From positions 186,001-250,000 of the forward strand of contig PBUB01000028.1 in assembly GCA_002729885.1 (NCBI GenBank): a stretch of DNA of 64,000 nucleotides. The letters are read 5' to 3'. The stretch comes from Spirochaetaceae bacterium. Its GTDB lineage: Bacteria; Spirochaetota; Leptospiria; Leptospirales; Leptonemataceae. This document shows, piece by piece, positions 34,900 to 44,186 of the stretch (positions are counted from its first letter, which is position 1; the number at the start of each line of letters is the position of its first letter). Both the position numbers and the translations under genes were made by a program. The notes under the pieces are model-generated. The model saw only the letters and a program-made list of their open reading frames with translations, had not been told where the DNA came from and made no database searches.

Positions 34900-35879
34900 T
34901 CAGCGGTCCTTTTACTATATCTGTAGGATTCCAGCATGGCCGATCCCAGCACCAGACCACCGCCCAGAAATACGGCAGATGAAGGAATCTCATCAAAGAA
35001 GAAATAGGCAGCCACTGCGCTATACAGTGGTTGTACAGAAGCGATTATACCAGTGGTTCGAGCAGACATCTTTACCACGGCACGAGTAAGAAGCGTATGG
35101 GCCACAGCAGTAATCAGAAGACCCAGCGTTAGAATTAAGACCAGGTCCGAAGTTTGGGGCCAGTAGCCCCGGTATGGATAATAGAATAGCGCAGGAGAAA
35201 GCAGAATACCTGCAGATACGATTTGCCAGAGCATGCTACGGGCTCCCGATACAGCAGACAGCCGACGCCGCACTACCAGATTGCGGGCCGTAATTAATAC
35301 CGCAGCCATAAGACCCAGAAACAGACCATCGCGCTGCAAAGTGGCCGATCCCATATAGGCGATACCCAGAAATGCCACAAGAGCAAGCAACACATCGGTT
35401 CGATACTTGCGAAAGTCCACAGAACCCTCCAGCCAGGGCTCTATGAGTGAAGTCATTAAAGGATAAGTATGCATGGTCACCACTGCCAGAGCGATGCTGG
35501 AGATGCGCCCGGCATAAAAGAAGACAATCCAGTGGCCGCCCAGAAGTACTCCGCTCAAAGCAAGGAAGATCATTTCCTTGCTTCCGGTTGCTCTCTTCGA
35601 CAGGCCTGCCAATGGCAAGCTACCCGGCTGTATACCTTCCAATACTAGCCGTTCCGATTGCATACGTTCCGCTGATGGAAGTTTGGATTGCTTCCCCTCC
35701 CAGCCCATGGGGCTCCGGCTGGCGGACAGGCGCAAAAAAATCCACAGAGCGGCCGCGGCCACCACACACCTGGAGGCTATGACGAAGGGAACCGGAGCAT
35801 CAATCCAGCGACTGAACAACAAGGCGCTACTGAGCAGAACATTGGCCAGATGAAGCTCTAGAAGTGCAATTCTTCCCAT
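34896..35879 (-). CDS. EamA/DMT-family transporter
   Basis: 327 residues with about ten membrane helices in two EamA-like halves, typical of drug/metabolite transporters. A hydrophilic loop (about 55-95) separates helices two and three. The signature end of the second half, GIIASVQPLYSAVAAYFFFDEIPSSAVFLGGGLVLGSA, is clear. The substrate is unknown. The stop overlaps the start of the putative TIM-barrel gene. The 255-bp spacer upstream carries only faint repeats. Confidence 0.85.
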   Translation of the reverse strand: MGRIALLELHLANVLLSSALLFSRWIDAPVPFVIASRCVVAAAALWIFLRLSASRSPMGWEGKQSKLPSAERMQSERLVLEGIQPGSLPLAGLSKRATGSKEMIFLALSGVLLGGHWIVFFYAGRISSIALAVVTMHTYPLMTSLIEPWLEGSVDFRKYRTDVLLALVAFLGIAYMGSATLQRDGLFLGLMAAVLITARNLVVRRRLSAVSGARSMLWQIVSAGILLSPALFYYPYRGYWPQTSDLVLILTLGLLITAVAHTLLTRAVVKMSARTTGIIASVQPLYSAVAAYFFFDEIPSSAVFLGGGLVLGSAMLESYRYSKRTAE

Positions 35880-36134
35880 TCAGTTGCATCGCGCCAGGGC
35901 TGGATGAGAGGAAAAGTAGAAACCGGTGAGTAATGTTACAGATCCATTTTAAGGCCGGCTTCATGGTTAGCAAGTGCACCCAGTGCGAACTTCCATCCGT
36001 GATAGTCTCGCGCCCACGGCTGGACGCTTCTTCTCGCTGCTGTCAGAGATTACATTCGAAGCAACCACCTGGAGCTGCTGCTGGAATCCTGTTAACTGAA
36101 GCTGAATAATGGTGCCGGACTCGGCTTACCGAGA

Positions 36135-37583
36135 TTATTCCCCTGGATTGCTGATCAAAGAGGGGACTGTGCGAAGAACGATAACTATGTCCAGCAACAG
36201 AGACCAGTTTTCAATGTAGTAGATATCTGCCTGCACTCTCTTTTCGATGGAAGTATCTCCTCGGAGTCCCTGGATCTGAGCCCAGCCTGTAATACCAGAT
36301 TTTACGCTGTGCCTGCGCATATAGTGATCATACTGAGTTTTAAACTGCTCTACGAAGTGTGGCCTTTCCGGGCGCGGACCAACAACAGACATATCTCCCA
36401 TAAAAACGTTTATGAACTGAGGTAGCTCATCCAGAGATGTTCTACGAAGTAGTCGCCCAATGGCTGTAACCCGCTGATCCTGCTTGCTACCCCAGGTTGT
36501 ATCGGAGACGCTTTCATCCTGCACAACCATGGTTCTAAACTTATAGCATTTGAAAAGGTTTCGGTCCAGGCCCACTCTTTGCTGTGCAAATAGGATGGGA
36601 CCGGGTGAACTCAGCTTTACCAGAATGGCCAAAAGTAGCCAGAATGGAAAGGTGAGTAGAATGGCCAGCGCAGAGAATAGCACATCAAAGCTTCGCTTGA
36701 GAAAGCGATTATAACCGTTCTTCAGAGGAATGTCCCGTAACGTAAGCACGGGCATTCCATCCATATCTTCGATTCTTGCATGACTGGTGATCAAATCCAC
36801 CATATCCGGCACTATACGGCAATCAAAGCCCTCGGAATCGCAAAACTCCACTACCTTCTGCAATCGATTGTGATCCTCGGAAAGGGCATATACGATTATG
36901 TCTGGATTCAGCTGTTTTGCCAGCTTTTCAAAGTCTTTGATGGGACCCAGCAGATGATTAACCATGGTGGGGTGGGAATCCTTCTTCGTTCCCACCGCTC
37001 CCAGGACTCGATAGCCGTAGATCTGGTTTCGCATTACTTTCTCATAGAATCGAAAGGCCAGCCGACCGCTTCCTACAATCAAGATGTTTCGCACAGAAAT
37101 CCCTTTCTGGCGAAGCCGCATTAGATACAGACGAAACAGGAAGTGACCGGAACCATGAAGCACTACCGAGAGAATCGCAGTATATAGAATTACCAGACGG
37201 CTGAGGCTGGCACCCCGGTAAAAGAAGAGAAATGCCAGAACAATTACCAGGTTCAGAAATACTGCACGGCCAATGAGAACAGTTTCCCGGATGGGATGCC
37301 TGGAGCGTGCAGGCTGATAGATATCGGTAACGATAAAAACCAGGATCTGCGAAAGACAGAAAAACAAACCGGGAAAGAAATAAGCACTGAGTACCGCATA
37401 TCCGTCCGGGAAGAGGCCGGCCGGAGCAAACAGGCCCTGGTCATCCGGGCTCACAAATGCTCTCTTCTGAGGATCGATGATGAAGAAATGCAGTATGGTT
37501 GCCAGACTGAAGGAAAGGCCGGCCAGAACTACATCCAGACCAATAAGGCCCAGCTTCATGCTTTGGTTTCTTTCTCGAATCAT
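36135..37583 (-). CDS. Polyprenyl-phosphate glycosyl-1-phosphate transferase (WcaJ-like)
   Basis: Starts a surface glycan by moving a sugar-phosphate onto undecaprenyl phosphate. 482 residues: four or five N-terminal membrane helices, a Rossmann-like CoA-binding-type domain (about 160-280, NILIVGSGRLAFRFYE), and the C-terminal bacterial sugar-transferase domain (about 288-482) with KRSFDVLFSA, GPILFAQQRVG, CYKFRTM, and GPRPERPHFVE. Its ATG overlaps the lptD stop (ATGA). This coupling with LPS export suggests a role in O-antigen or exopolysaccharide. Confidence 0.9.
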   Translation of the reverse strand: MIRERNQSMKLGLIGLDVVLAGLSFSLATILHFFIIDPQKRAFVSPDDQGLFAPAGLFPDGYAVLSAYFFPGLFFCLSQILVFIVTDIYQPARSRHPIRETVLIGRAVFLNLVIVLAFLFFYRGASLSRLVILYTAILSVVLHGSGHFLFRLYLMRLRQKGISVRNILIVGSGRLAFRFYEKVMRNQIYGYRVLGAVGTKKDSHPTMVNHLLGPIKDFEKLAKQLNPDIIVYALSEDHNRLQKVVEFCDSEGFDCRIVPDMVDLITSHARIEDMDGMPVLTLRDIPLKNGYNRFLKRSFDVLFSALAILLTFPFWLLLAILVKLSSPGPILFAQQRVGLDRNLFKCYKFRTMVVQDESVSDTTWGSKQDQRVTAIGRLLRRTSLDELPQFINVFMGDMSVVGPRPERPHFVEQFKTQYDHYMRRHSVKSGITGWAQIQGLRGDTSIEKRVQADIYYIENWSLLLDIVIVLRTVPSLISNPGE

Positions 37584-40480
37584 GGTCCTACTGCGGAATA
37601 GCCTCCACGGCCAATATCTGATGGTCGGATTCTCTGTCGATTCAGGATAAATCGTGACGGTCTTGAGGATATATTTCCTACATCGAAGCGGAGCAGAGTC
37701 AGAGAAAAGAAGACTTTGTTATCATAGAAGTTCACTACTTCAACTGTATTCAAGCCGCCCAGTATGCTTCGCTGCTCCAGACGATACCCCACTCGCATCT
37801 CCCAGTCATGAAGATCCATGATAAAGGCAGTCTCAAAAAATCCCACATTGAATACCGCATTCTGGCGCGCTCGCTCCCCGGCCAGACCGGTTCCATTAAA
37901 TACATCTGTAGAAAAATTCACAGGACGCTCATTCTCTGGAGTGTACAGGCTCTGGTTTGCCAGAGAATATCGCGGATCATGGGCTGCATTGTATCTGGCC
38001 GGATCCGTGGCTCTGGACTCCAGTTCCATTTCCCAGTATATGGTACGGGTGAGCTGGATGTCCATCTTCACATTGAAGCGCATATGATCCAGTGAACGGT
38101 CATAGTAGATATGGTACCAGTAGAAGCCCATCTCGAAGTATCGCAATCGCTCGAGAATCCAGAGATCGAATCCGCCGGTCTGGAAGTTAACCCCAAAGAT
38201 ATTGGAATGATCCCTTTTATTGATTGGATCATACACATAATCGTTGGTGATGTGAAGATCCATAAAATGGCCTTTACGCCGGCTGAGCAGATTATCCCGA
38301 TCAAAGCCAAAAGGATCAAAGAAATCGATTAGCACATCCGTGCGGAAAACCGGATAGTACCAACGTTCCTCCGGCTTTATATCGTATTCGTATTCTTTGT
38401 GGTCGTAAATACTTGTAACGCTAAAAGAAACATCCTGCAGAGGGTAAGACTCCAGGGATACTTCTGTTTCATTTACCTTCTGATTGTTTGTAAAGCCGGT
38501 AAAGTTCAATGTGCCCCGATCTTTGAGCTCCTCTTTGAATGAGTCCTTGCGTCGGTAGATCGCTCGAACAAAAAGAACGTCCGGTCCCAGGGTTACTTCA
38601 TCTTCAGTGAAATAATACTGATAGCTATCTTTCTGGGCCTGTGCATCCAGGGCTTCGTAAGCTTCACCGGTGGGATTGTTTCCGTATGGCAGAGTCTTTC
38701 GCGCACCGTAGCCCACCAGCGGCCGGAAGGTAAAATAGGGATACCAGGATACATAGGTGCGAAATGCAGTTTGATACTCGTTATGGTTGAGGCTCTGATC
38801 CACCTCCCCGAAAGAATACTGCTTGGTAAGATCGGAAGAAAGGGCATGATCCCAGTAGAAAGCAAGATCAAACCAGGGATCTCGCCCCAGAAATATGTTC
38901 TTTTCCAGTTCTACATCCGGCACCACATCATAGGCTGGATAGTATCTAGAATCCTCGAACTTTACATCCTGAATCCAGATCCTTCTACGAGAGGCCTGCA
39001 CCCGTATAGACAGGTCATCGCGCTGGTCGCTGTACACCAGATTCCAGTCTGTATCATTTCGAATAAGCCCTCGTCCTGCCTCGGAGTTCTGATATAAAGC
39101 GGGGATGGTGCTCACTGGCTGATAGCGGCTTCCAAATTCGTATTCGTAGGTATTGTAGGAATAATCTTCGTAGCGGATGTTCAGGGTCTGTACCGAGTTT
39201 TCACGGTAATCTGCATTTCTCCAGTTCACCAGAGCGAAGGCTTTGTACCATTTATGATATTCCTTGCCGTAGGTACCATCGGAATGCTGCACCTGATTTG
39301 TGACGGAAATCTGATCCCTTTCCCGGTAATCGGAGATAATTTCGTATCGCTTGAATCGGGCGGCTTCCAGATCCAGATAGTAATTCAAATTTGGACTGAA
39401 GCGAAACATCTCCAGGCCAAATACTTCGCCGGTATTTTCATAGTAATCCGCAGTGATGCGATAGCCCATGGGCAGAAAACTGGAGGTTAGAGCTTCCGGA
39501 ACACTGAACTGATATGTGTTCTGCCAGAAGAATCCCTGCACCTGGCTATGACCGAACTGCGAAATCACTCCTGTGCCCCAGTCCGAAGCATAGAGAAAAG
39601 GAAGAGGTAGCAACGGAACGCCGCCTACATAATAAAGTACGCCGGCCGCAGCCAGGGAATCATCTTCGTAAAGCCAGACGCGGCGGGCATAGAAATTATA
39701 GTGCGGGGGCTCTGCAGCACATCCAGTAAAATAAACATGACTTACACTGAGTTTACCTTCGCTTAGCTGGCGGACATTTTCGCCAATGAAATGCACCGGA
39801 TCTTTGAATCCGGAAGCATTGTACATGATACCTGCGCCCAGTCTCTGATCGTAGATAATTCGTTCTGCGCGAATGAGGGTATCTTTGCTCTTGTAGACTA
39901 CATTTCCCTCTGCATAGACTTCCTTTCTCTTCGAGTCTACGATTACAAGATCTGCCAGGAAGTATCCATCCCCTACCCGGACGCGAATCCGGCCTCGCAA
40001 TTTCAGGAGACCCCGGGAATCTTCCTCACCACGGATGTATTCACCCTCGGCCGCATTTTCGATCATGATTCGACCGGGCTTTTCTTTCTCTGCAAGATTG
40101 GGCGGCTCCTGGAGGCCCATATGAACCTTGAGGCGATCCCTTTTTTGTTCCAGGGTGCCTTCTGTGGAAAGGCCGGCTTTCTCCAGAAGAGCATCCAGGC
40201 TTTCCTCGCTCAGATTCTCCAGGCCAGCCTCTAGCAGCGTTTTTTCCAGTTCCGACCTTTCCTTTCGGACATCCTGTCCGTTAATTAGATCCTGAAAGCG
40301 CTGTAATCTCTCCGCTTGCTCCTGATCCAGCCCCGGAGGAAGCTCGGAGGAATCAGAATCAGGGGCTGGCTGGGCCGAAAGGGATGCAAATCCCAGAAAC
40401 AGGCTCAAAAGCAGGGAAATTACCCCGATAAAAATCTGGGGCCCTGAACTATTTCTTTTACTGGGATTCCGGGCTGTCAC
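37580..40480 (-). CDS. lptD: LPS-assembly outer-membrane protein LptD
   Basis: About 966 residues. The start is a GTG at 40480 with GGAG six bases upstream, giving a signal peptide (IFIGVISLLLSLFLGFASLSAQ); the longer open frame runs across the divergent gene and is rejected. A helical, acidic linker (about 45-120) is followed by an OstA/LptA-like beta-jellyroll (about 130-260, LKLRGRIRVRVGDGYFLADL, EVYAEGNVVYKSKDTLI), then the long barrel rich in Tyr/Trp/Arg strands. It inserts LPS in the outer leaflet. It is the first gene before the WcaJ-like gene. Confidence 0.88.
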   Translation of the reverse strand: MTARNPSKRNSSGPQIFIGVISLLLSLFLGFASLSAQPAPDSDSSELPPGLDQEQAERLQRFQDLINGQDVRKERSELEKTLLEAGLENLSEESLDALLEKAGLSTEGTLEQKRDRLKVHMGLQEPPNLAEKEKPGRIMIENAAEGEYIRGEEDSRGLLKLRGRIRVRVGDGYFLADLVIVDSKRKEVYAEGNVVYKSKDTLIRAERIIYDQRLGAGIMYNASGFKDPVHFIGENVRQLSEGKLSVSHVYFTGCAAEPPHYNFYARRVWLYEDDSLAAAGVLYYVGGVPLLPLPFLYASDWGTGVISQFGHSQVQGFFWQNTYQFSVPEALTSSFLPMGYRITADYYENTGEVFGLEMFRFSPNLNYYLDLEAARFKRYEIISDYRERDQISVTNQVQHSDGTYGKEYHKWYKAFALVNWRNADYRENSVQTLNIRYEDYSYNTYEYEFGSRYQPVSTIPALYQNSEAGRGLIRNDTDWNLVYSDQRDDLSIRVQASRRRIWIQDVKFEDSRYYPAYDVVPDVELEKNIFLGRDPWFDLAFYWDHALSSDLTKQYSFGEVDQSLNHNEYQTAFRTYVSWYPYFTFRPLVGYGARKTLPYGNNPTGEAYEALDAQAQKDSYQYYFTEDEVTLGPDVLFVRAIYRRKDSFKEELKDRGTLNFTGFTNNQKVNETEVSLESYPLQDVSFSVTSIYDHKEYEYDIKPEERWYYPVFRTDVLIDFFDPFGFDRDNLLSRRKGHFMDLHITNDYVYDPINKRDHSNIFGVNFQTGGFDLWILERLRYFEMGFYWYHIYYDRSLDHMRFNVKMDIQLTRTIYWEMELESRATDPARYNAAHDPRYSLANQSLYTPENERPVNFSTDVFNGTGLAGERARQNAVFNVGFFETAFIMDLHDWEMRVGYRLEQRSILGGLNTVEVVNFYDNKVFFSLTLLRFDVGNISSRPSRFILNRQRIRPSDIGRGGYSAVGP

Positions 40481-40540
40481 ACCTGTCTCCGAAAGGTCTT
40501 GATTTCTCGTGCTGGCCTTTCCGTAAAGTAGAACTGCCTT

Positions 40541-42319
40541 ATGCTTATACTCGATTTCTATGTGGATGAACCGGCCTGCTTCGGTGTTCCCCCGTATCTT
40601 TCTCCCTACTGCCGCTATGCAGCCGGAGCCCTGGTGGCAGGAGGAATCCCTCAAGAAAAGATCCAGTATTTGACTGTGGATCAGTGGCGCAACCAGGGAA
40701 AAACTCTTTCCGATGACCATGAATTGATCCTTCTGGTGGCCGGCACCACCGTTCCAGGCAAATACCTGGGTGGTAGGATCGGAACGGTGACCGAAGTTCT
40801 GGAGTTTATTCGATTTCAAAAGAAACAGGATCCTTCCTGCACCATTCTTCTGGGAGGCCCCATTCGATATGCGGATCGTAACATCCAGGATGAGATAAGG
40901 GAGCTGGGTGCCTACTTGATTCGAGGAGATCTGGAAGTTTATGCAGAAAGAATGGCTTCCTATCCAGGATCTATCAAAGAAGCAGCCGAGGCCATTTTTG
41001 AAAAATCCAGATATCCGGTTTATTCAGAGAAGCGGAACTATGAGCAGGTAGATAGATACGCTTCCCGCGGAGCATTTCTTACAGAGCTACACCCGAATCG
41101 CCCTTATCTAATTCTTGAGCTGGAAACCTACCGCGGATGCACCAGAGATGTCTTTTGCAGTTTCTGCACCGAGGCATTCTATGGAAAACCAGAGTTCCGT
41201 TCTCTAGATGGTATCCTGGATGAAGTGCAAGAGTTGTATGGAATGGGCAACCGATACTTTCGTCTGGGAAGACAGGCCGACTTGATGACCTATCTGCCGA
41301 ACATGAATGATTTTCAGAACTCATTTCCCCGACCCATACCGGACAGCCTGGAGCAGCTCTACGGAGGCATTCGCGCGGCTGCGCCGGATCTAAAACTCCT
41401 CCATCTGGATAACATCAATCCTGGATTAATATCTACCTTTCCGGATGAGTCTCGCAAAATCATTGAAATCATCTGCAAATACAATACGGCCGGCGACACA
41501 GCAGCCATGGGCATGGAAAGCGCCGATCCCGAAGTCATCAAAAAGAACGATCTTAAAGCCAGCCCGGAAGAAATCAAAAGAGCAATAGAGATTGTAAACG
41601 AATTCGGCGCAAAGCGCGACCAGGGGTTGCCACGACTGCTTCCTGGACTCAACCTGCTTCATGGACTGGCAGGGGAGTCCGAAAAGACCTTCGAGTACAA
41701 TTACAAGTTCTTGAAAGACATCCTTGATTCTGGCTTGCTACTGCGAAGAATCAATATTCGCCAGACCGTCACTTACAGAAATACCAGGCTGGATCGCATG
41801 CAGCGCACCGGCGAAAGCAAACGTCCTGGAAAATCCGAGCGCATCCATCAGAGATTCATCTATTATCGGGACAAGATTCGAAAAGAGATCGATCATGCAT
41901 TTCTGTTAAAGAATTTCCCGGTGGGCACCCTGCTCCATGAAGTGATTCTGGAATCTACCAATGAAGGCTACTATCTGGGCCGGCCACTGGGTTCCTATCC
42001 GGTCACAGTAAAGATACCTCTGGATGATCGTCAGGCTGCTCAATACTTTGAAAATAAGACTCCAATGACTTGCTTCGTTACCGGTGCAGAGGAAAGATCC
42101 ATTCGCGGACTAACGTTTCCTCTGCAAGTGTCCAGAATGGGTTCCATCGCATTTTCGCAAATCCCCGGAATTGGACGCAAAGCCTCGTCCCGCCTTTTCG
42201 CAGACCTGGGTCTTAGAAAAGGAAACTCGGAAAGCGAAATCCAGAACTGGCTTACCGAACAGGGAGCCCGGCTGGTGCCGGCGGATTCAGAAAGTCCTGC
42301 CACGGCAGTATCTGTCTGA
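40541..42319 (+). CDS. Radical SAM protein with C-terminal helix-hairpin-helix
   Basis: 592 residues. The N-terminal part (about 1-150) resembles a B12-binding-like Rossmann domain (LILLVAGTTVPGKYLGG, TILLGGPIRYAD). The [4Fe-4S] motif is unusual: GCTRDVFCSFCTE, that is C-x5-C-x2-C. TYRGC before it and RLGRQADLMTY after it recall the uncharacterised COG1031 family best known from archaea. It ends with a helix-hairpin-helix (QIPGIGRKASSRLFADLGL), which suggests nucleic-acid binding. It diverges from lptD across 60 bp. Substrate unknown; the family link is from memory. Confidence 0.82.
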   Translation: MLILDFYVDEPACFGVPPYLSPYCRYAAGALVAGGIPQEKIQYLTVDQWRNQGKTLSDDHELILLVAGTTVPGKYLGGRIGTVTEVLEFIRFQKKQDPSCTILLGGPIRYADRNIQDEIRELGAYLIRGDLEVYAERMASYPGSIKEAAEAIFEKSRYPVYSEKRNYEQVDRYASRGAFLTELHPNRPYLILELETYRGCTRDVFCSFCTEAFYGKPEFRSLDGILDEVQELYGMGNRYFRLGRQADLMTYLPNMNDFQNSFPRPIPDSLEQLYGGIRAAAPDLKLLHLDNINPGLISTFPDESRKIIEIICKYNTAGDTAAMGMESADPEVIKKNDLKASPEEIKRAIEIVNEFGAKRDQGLPRLLPGLNLLHGLAGESEKTFEYNYKFLKDILDSGLLLRRINIRQTVTYRNTRLDRMQRTGESKRPGKSERIHQRFIYYRDKIRKEIDHAFLLKNFPVGTLLHEVILESTNEGYYLGRPLGSYPVTVKIPLDDRQAAQYFENKTPMTCFVTGAEERSIRGLTFPLQVSRMGSIAFSQIPGIGRKASSRLFADLGLRKGNSESEIQNWLTEQGARLVPADSESPATAVSV

Positions 42320-42537
42320 GTTCAATCAATTCAAAGCCATGCACCCTGTCGCATACCAGTTTACCTATGCAGATGGGCACCTACAGAGAGAACCAGTGAC
42401 ATGTAACTCCAGAGTTCTTCCTTGAGTACATTCAGCGTTCCCCCGGTTCGAAACCTGAAGCTAAACCGAAGAAGCCACCAGAGGTCTTTTGATGGCCTAT
42501 AGCACCTGGCCCCGAAGAGGCTCTGTTTTTTATCCCG

Positions 42538-42885
42538 TTAGTCCTGTGGAGGTTCCCAGAGTTCCAGGGCATTTCCTTCTGGATCATGGATTCTGGCAAA
42601 CCTGCCTGCTTCCGAATTCCATTCTGGATCGGTGATAACCTTGATTCCCGCATCCTTTAATTGCTGAATCATGGCGTCCAGATTGGACACGCGAAGGTTT
42701 AGCATCCATTGTTTCTCGGCTGCGAAATAGTCAGAGGATTGAGAAAAGGGAGCTATCACGGTGGGACCCGCATCCTGACTCCAGATGGGGAATTGCATTC
42801 CCAGGTGAGTTGCATACCACTCTTTAAGCGACTCCGGGTTATCTGATCGGAAGAAAAAGCCTCCGATACCGTTTACTTTTTCCAT
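42538..42885 (-). CDS. VOC-family (glyoxalase/bleomycin-resistance-like) protein
   Basis: 115 residues. The start at 42885 is fixed by GGAGG five bases upstream. The beta-alpha-beta-beta-beta repeats of the fold are visible: GIGGFFFRSDNPESLKEWYATHLGM, WMLNLRVSNLDAMIQQLKDAGI, and ARIHDPEGNALELWEP. The metal-ligand pattern is only partly clear, with the usual Glu in ALELWEP. The substrate cannot be told. It converges on the radical SAM gene across a 218-bp spacer with no terminator I can defend. Confidence 0.85.
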   Translation of the reverse strand: MEKVNGIGGFFFRSDNPESLKEWYATHLGMQFPIWSQDAGPTVIAPFSQSSDYFAAEKQWMLNLRVSNLDAMIQQLKDAGIKVITDPEWNSEAGRFARIHDPEGNALELWEPPQD

Positions 42886-43075
42886 GGCATCCTCCGGGCC
42901 TGCCCTGACATTACATGGATGGCTTGCGCCCCGGGCTGGCTTCCCGTCCGTCCAGTGAAGACACCGCAATTCCGACGATGTCCCCGCCTCCTATATTTCC
43001 CGGACCGCGGATTTCGCACTACTGCAAATGTCAGAACCTCAAAAAAAACCTGGCCATGGACTCGGAATTCTTTGT

Positions 43076-44086
43076 TTAAGTTTCCCGCAACACCTGCTTA
43101 ATAGCTCCTATCACCTCCAGGAGCCCATCCGGGGCCTCATTGGTTCGTTCCCGAAAATGCTGTTCGGCCTTAAGACAGTCAGAAAGGATTCGCGGAAGTT
43201 CAGGACTGAAACGTCCTTCATCCTGATGAAGCCAGTGCAAAATCTCCGGGTAGAGCCCCCTTCGAAGAAGTATGCGAACTGTAAAGAATGGCCCCAGAGC
43301 AGAAAAGCTGGCCGCCCAGGAAATACTACCTTCCCGGGGTTCTGTATCTTCGGCAGCGCCCAGTTGATCCTGTTCGAATTTTTTCCAGATAGCGGAATCT
43401 TCGGCCCGCCGATCCCGAGGAGGCTCGGGAAAGTCCCTTTCCTTCGCCGGGCTTTGCGAAGCATCCACCGAAACAGTACCCACGTCGGATGACTCAAGCC
43501 TCTTGAGTAATCGCCTTTCCAGAACCTCGTGAAACTGGCTGGTTCCAAACATTTCAAATTGATCCATCTTCGCCTGCATCTGGCGAATGGCCAGATAGAA
43601 CCGAATCAGCTTTCCATCATGGGTTCCTTCCAGGACGGTAACATGGTCCATGAAGTAGTCGCCAAATTGCTCCACGGCCTGATCCAGGCTGGCATTGAGG
43701 TTCAGTATTCCATTTACCTGACGGCGGATCCTTTCCTCAAGAATGCCCAGTAACTCTTCCCCGGCCACCAGATATCCTTCGGTTTTCCGTGATATCTCAT
43801 AGGACACCGACTCCAGGCGGATGCGCATCATGCGAAAGCAATGAACTTCAAAGTTCAGTATCTGCTTCGCGCGATAGGGTGTACATCCAAAGGTGCGAGC
43901 AAGTTCGGATTCATCCGGAACCCCCTGAAAAACGGCTTCACCTACGTTTCTGGTGTACTCAAGATTGATGCCGGAGACTTCTCGTACCGGCTTAACGGAC
44001 TGGCGAAACTCATTGAATTCCGTTGCCGACTGCCCATCAAGCTCCGGTAAGGGAACATCCACCAGACAATTTAAATATTCATCCAT
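43076..44086 (-). CDS. Helical protein of unknown function
   Basis: 336 residues, mainly helical and soluble, with no signal peptide. The N-terminal half has long amphipathic helices (SATEFNEFRQSVKP, EELLGILEERIRRQVNGILNLNASLDQAVEQFG). An acidic, Pro-rich linker lies at about 210-240 (ERDFPEPPRDRRAED). The C-terminal part (ALGPFFTVRILLRRGLYPEILHWLHQDEG) is again helical. No family is recognised. A run of eight T residues on the - strand (43047-43054) lies just beyond its stop and may end the transcript. Confidence 0.65.
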   Translation of the reverse strand: MDEYLNCLVDVPLPELDGQSATEFNEFRQSVKPVREVSGINLEYTRNVGEAVFQGVPDESELARTFGCTPYRAKQILNFEVHCFRMMRIRLESVSYEISRKTEGYLVAGEELLGILEERIRRQVNGILNLNASLDQAVEQFGDYFMDHVTVLEGTHDGKLIRFYLAIRQMQAKMDQFEMFGTSQFHEVLERRLLKRLESSDVGTVSVDASQSPAKERDFPEPPRDRRAEDSAIWKKFEQDQLGAAEDTEPREGSISWAASFSALGPFFTVRILLRRGLYPEILHWLHQDEGRFSPELPRILSDCLKAEQHFRERTNEAPDGLLEVIGAIKQVLRET

Positions 44087-44186
44087 AGTACAGGTTGCCC
44101 TGGAGACTACTCCGTTCGGTTTTCCGTCTCAAACAATTCGCGAACAATGGCTTCGCCAATAATGGCCAGGGGACTAAAGCAGCCCA

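Noticed and set aside
40481..40819. N-terminal extension of LptD to 40819
   Set aside because: It would overlap the divergent radical SAM gene and bury the signal peptide; a GTG with GGAG at 40480 gives a proper exported protein.
42440..42480. tRNA gene suggested by a GGTTCGAAACC string
   Set aside because: Only two base pairs flank the TTCGAAA loop, and no acceptor or anticodon stem can be drawn.
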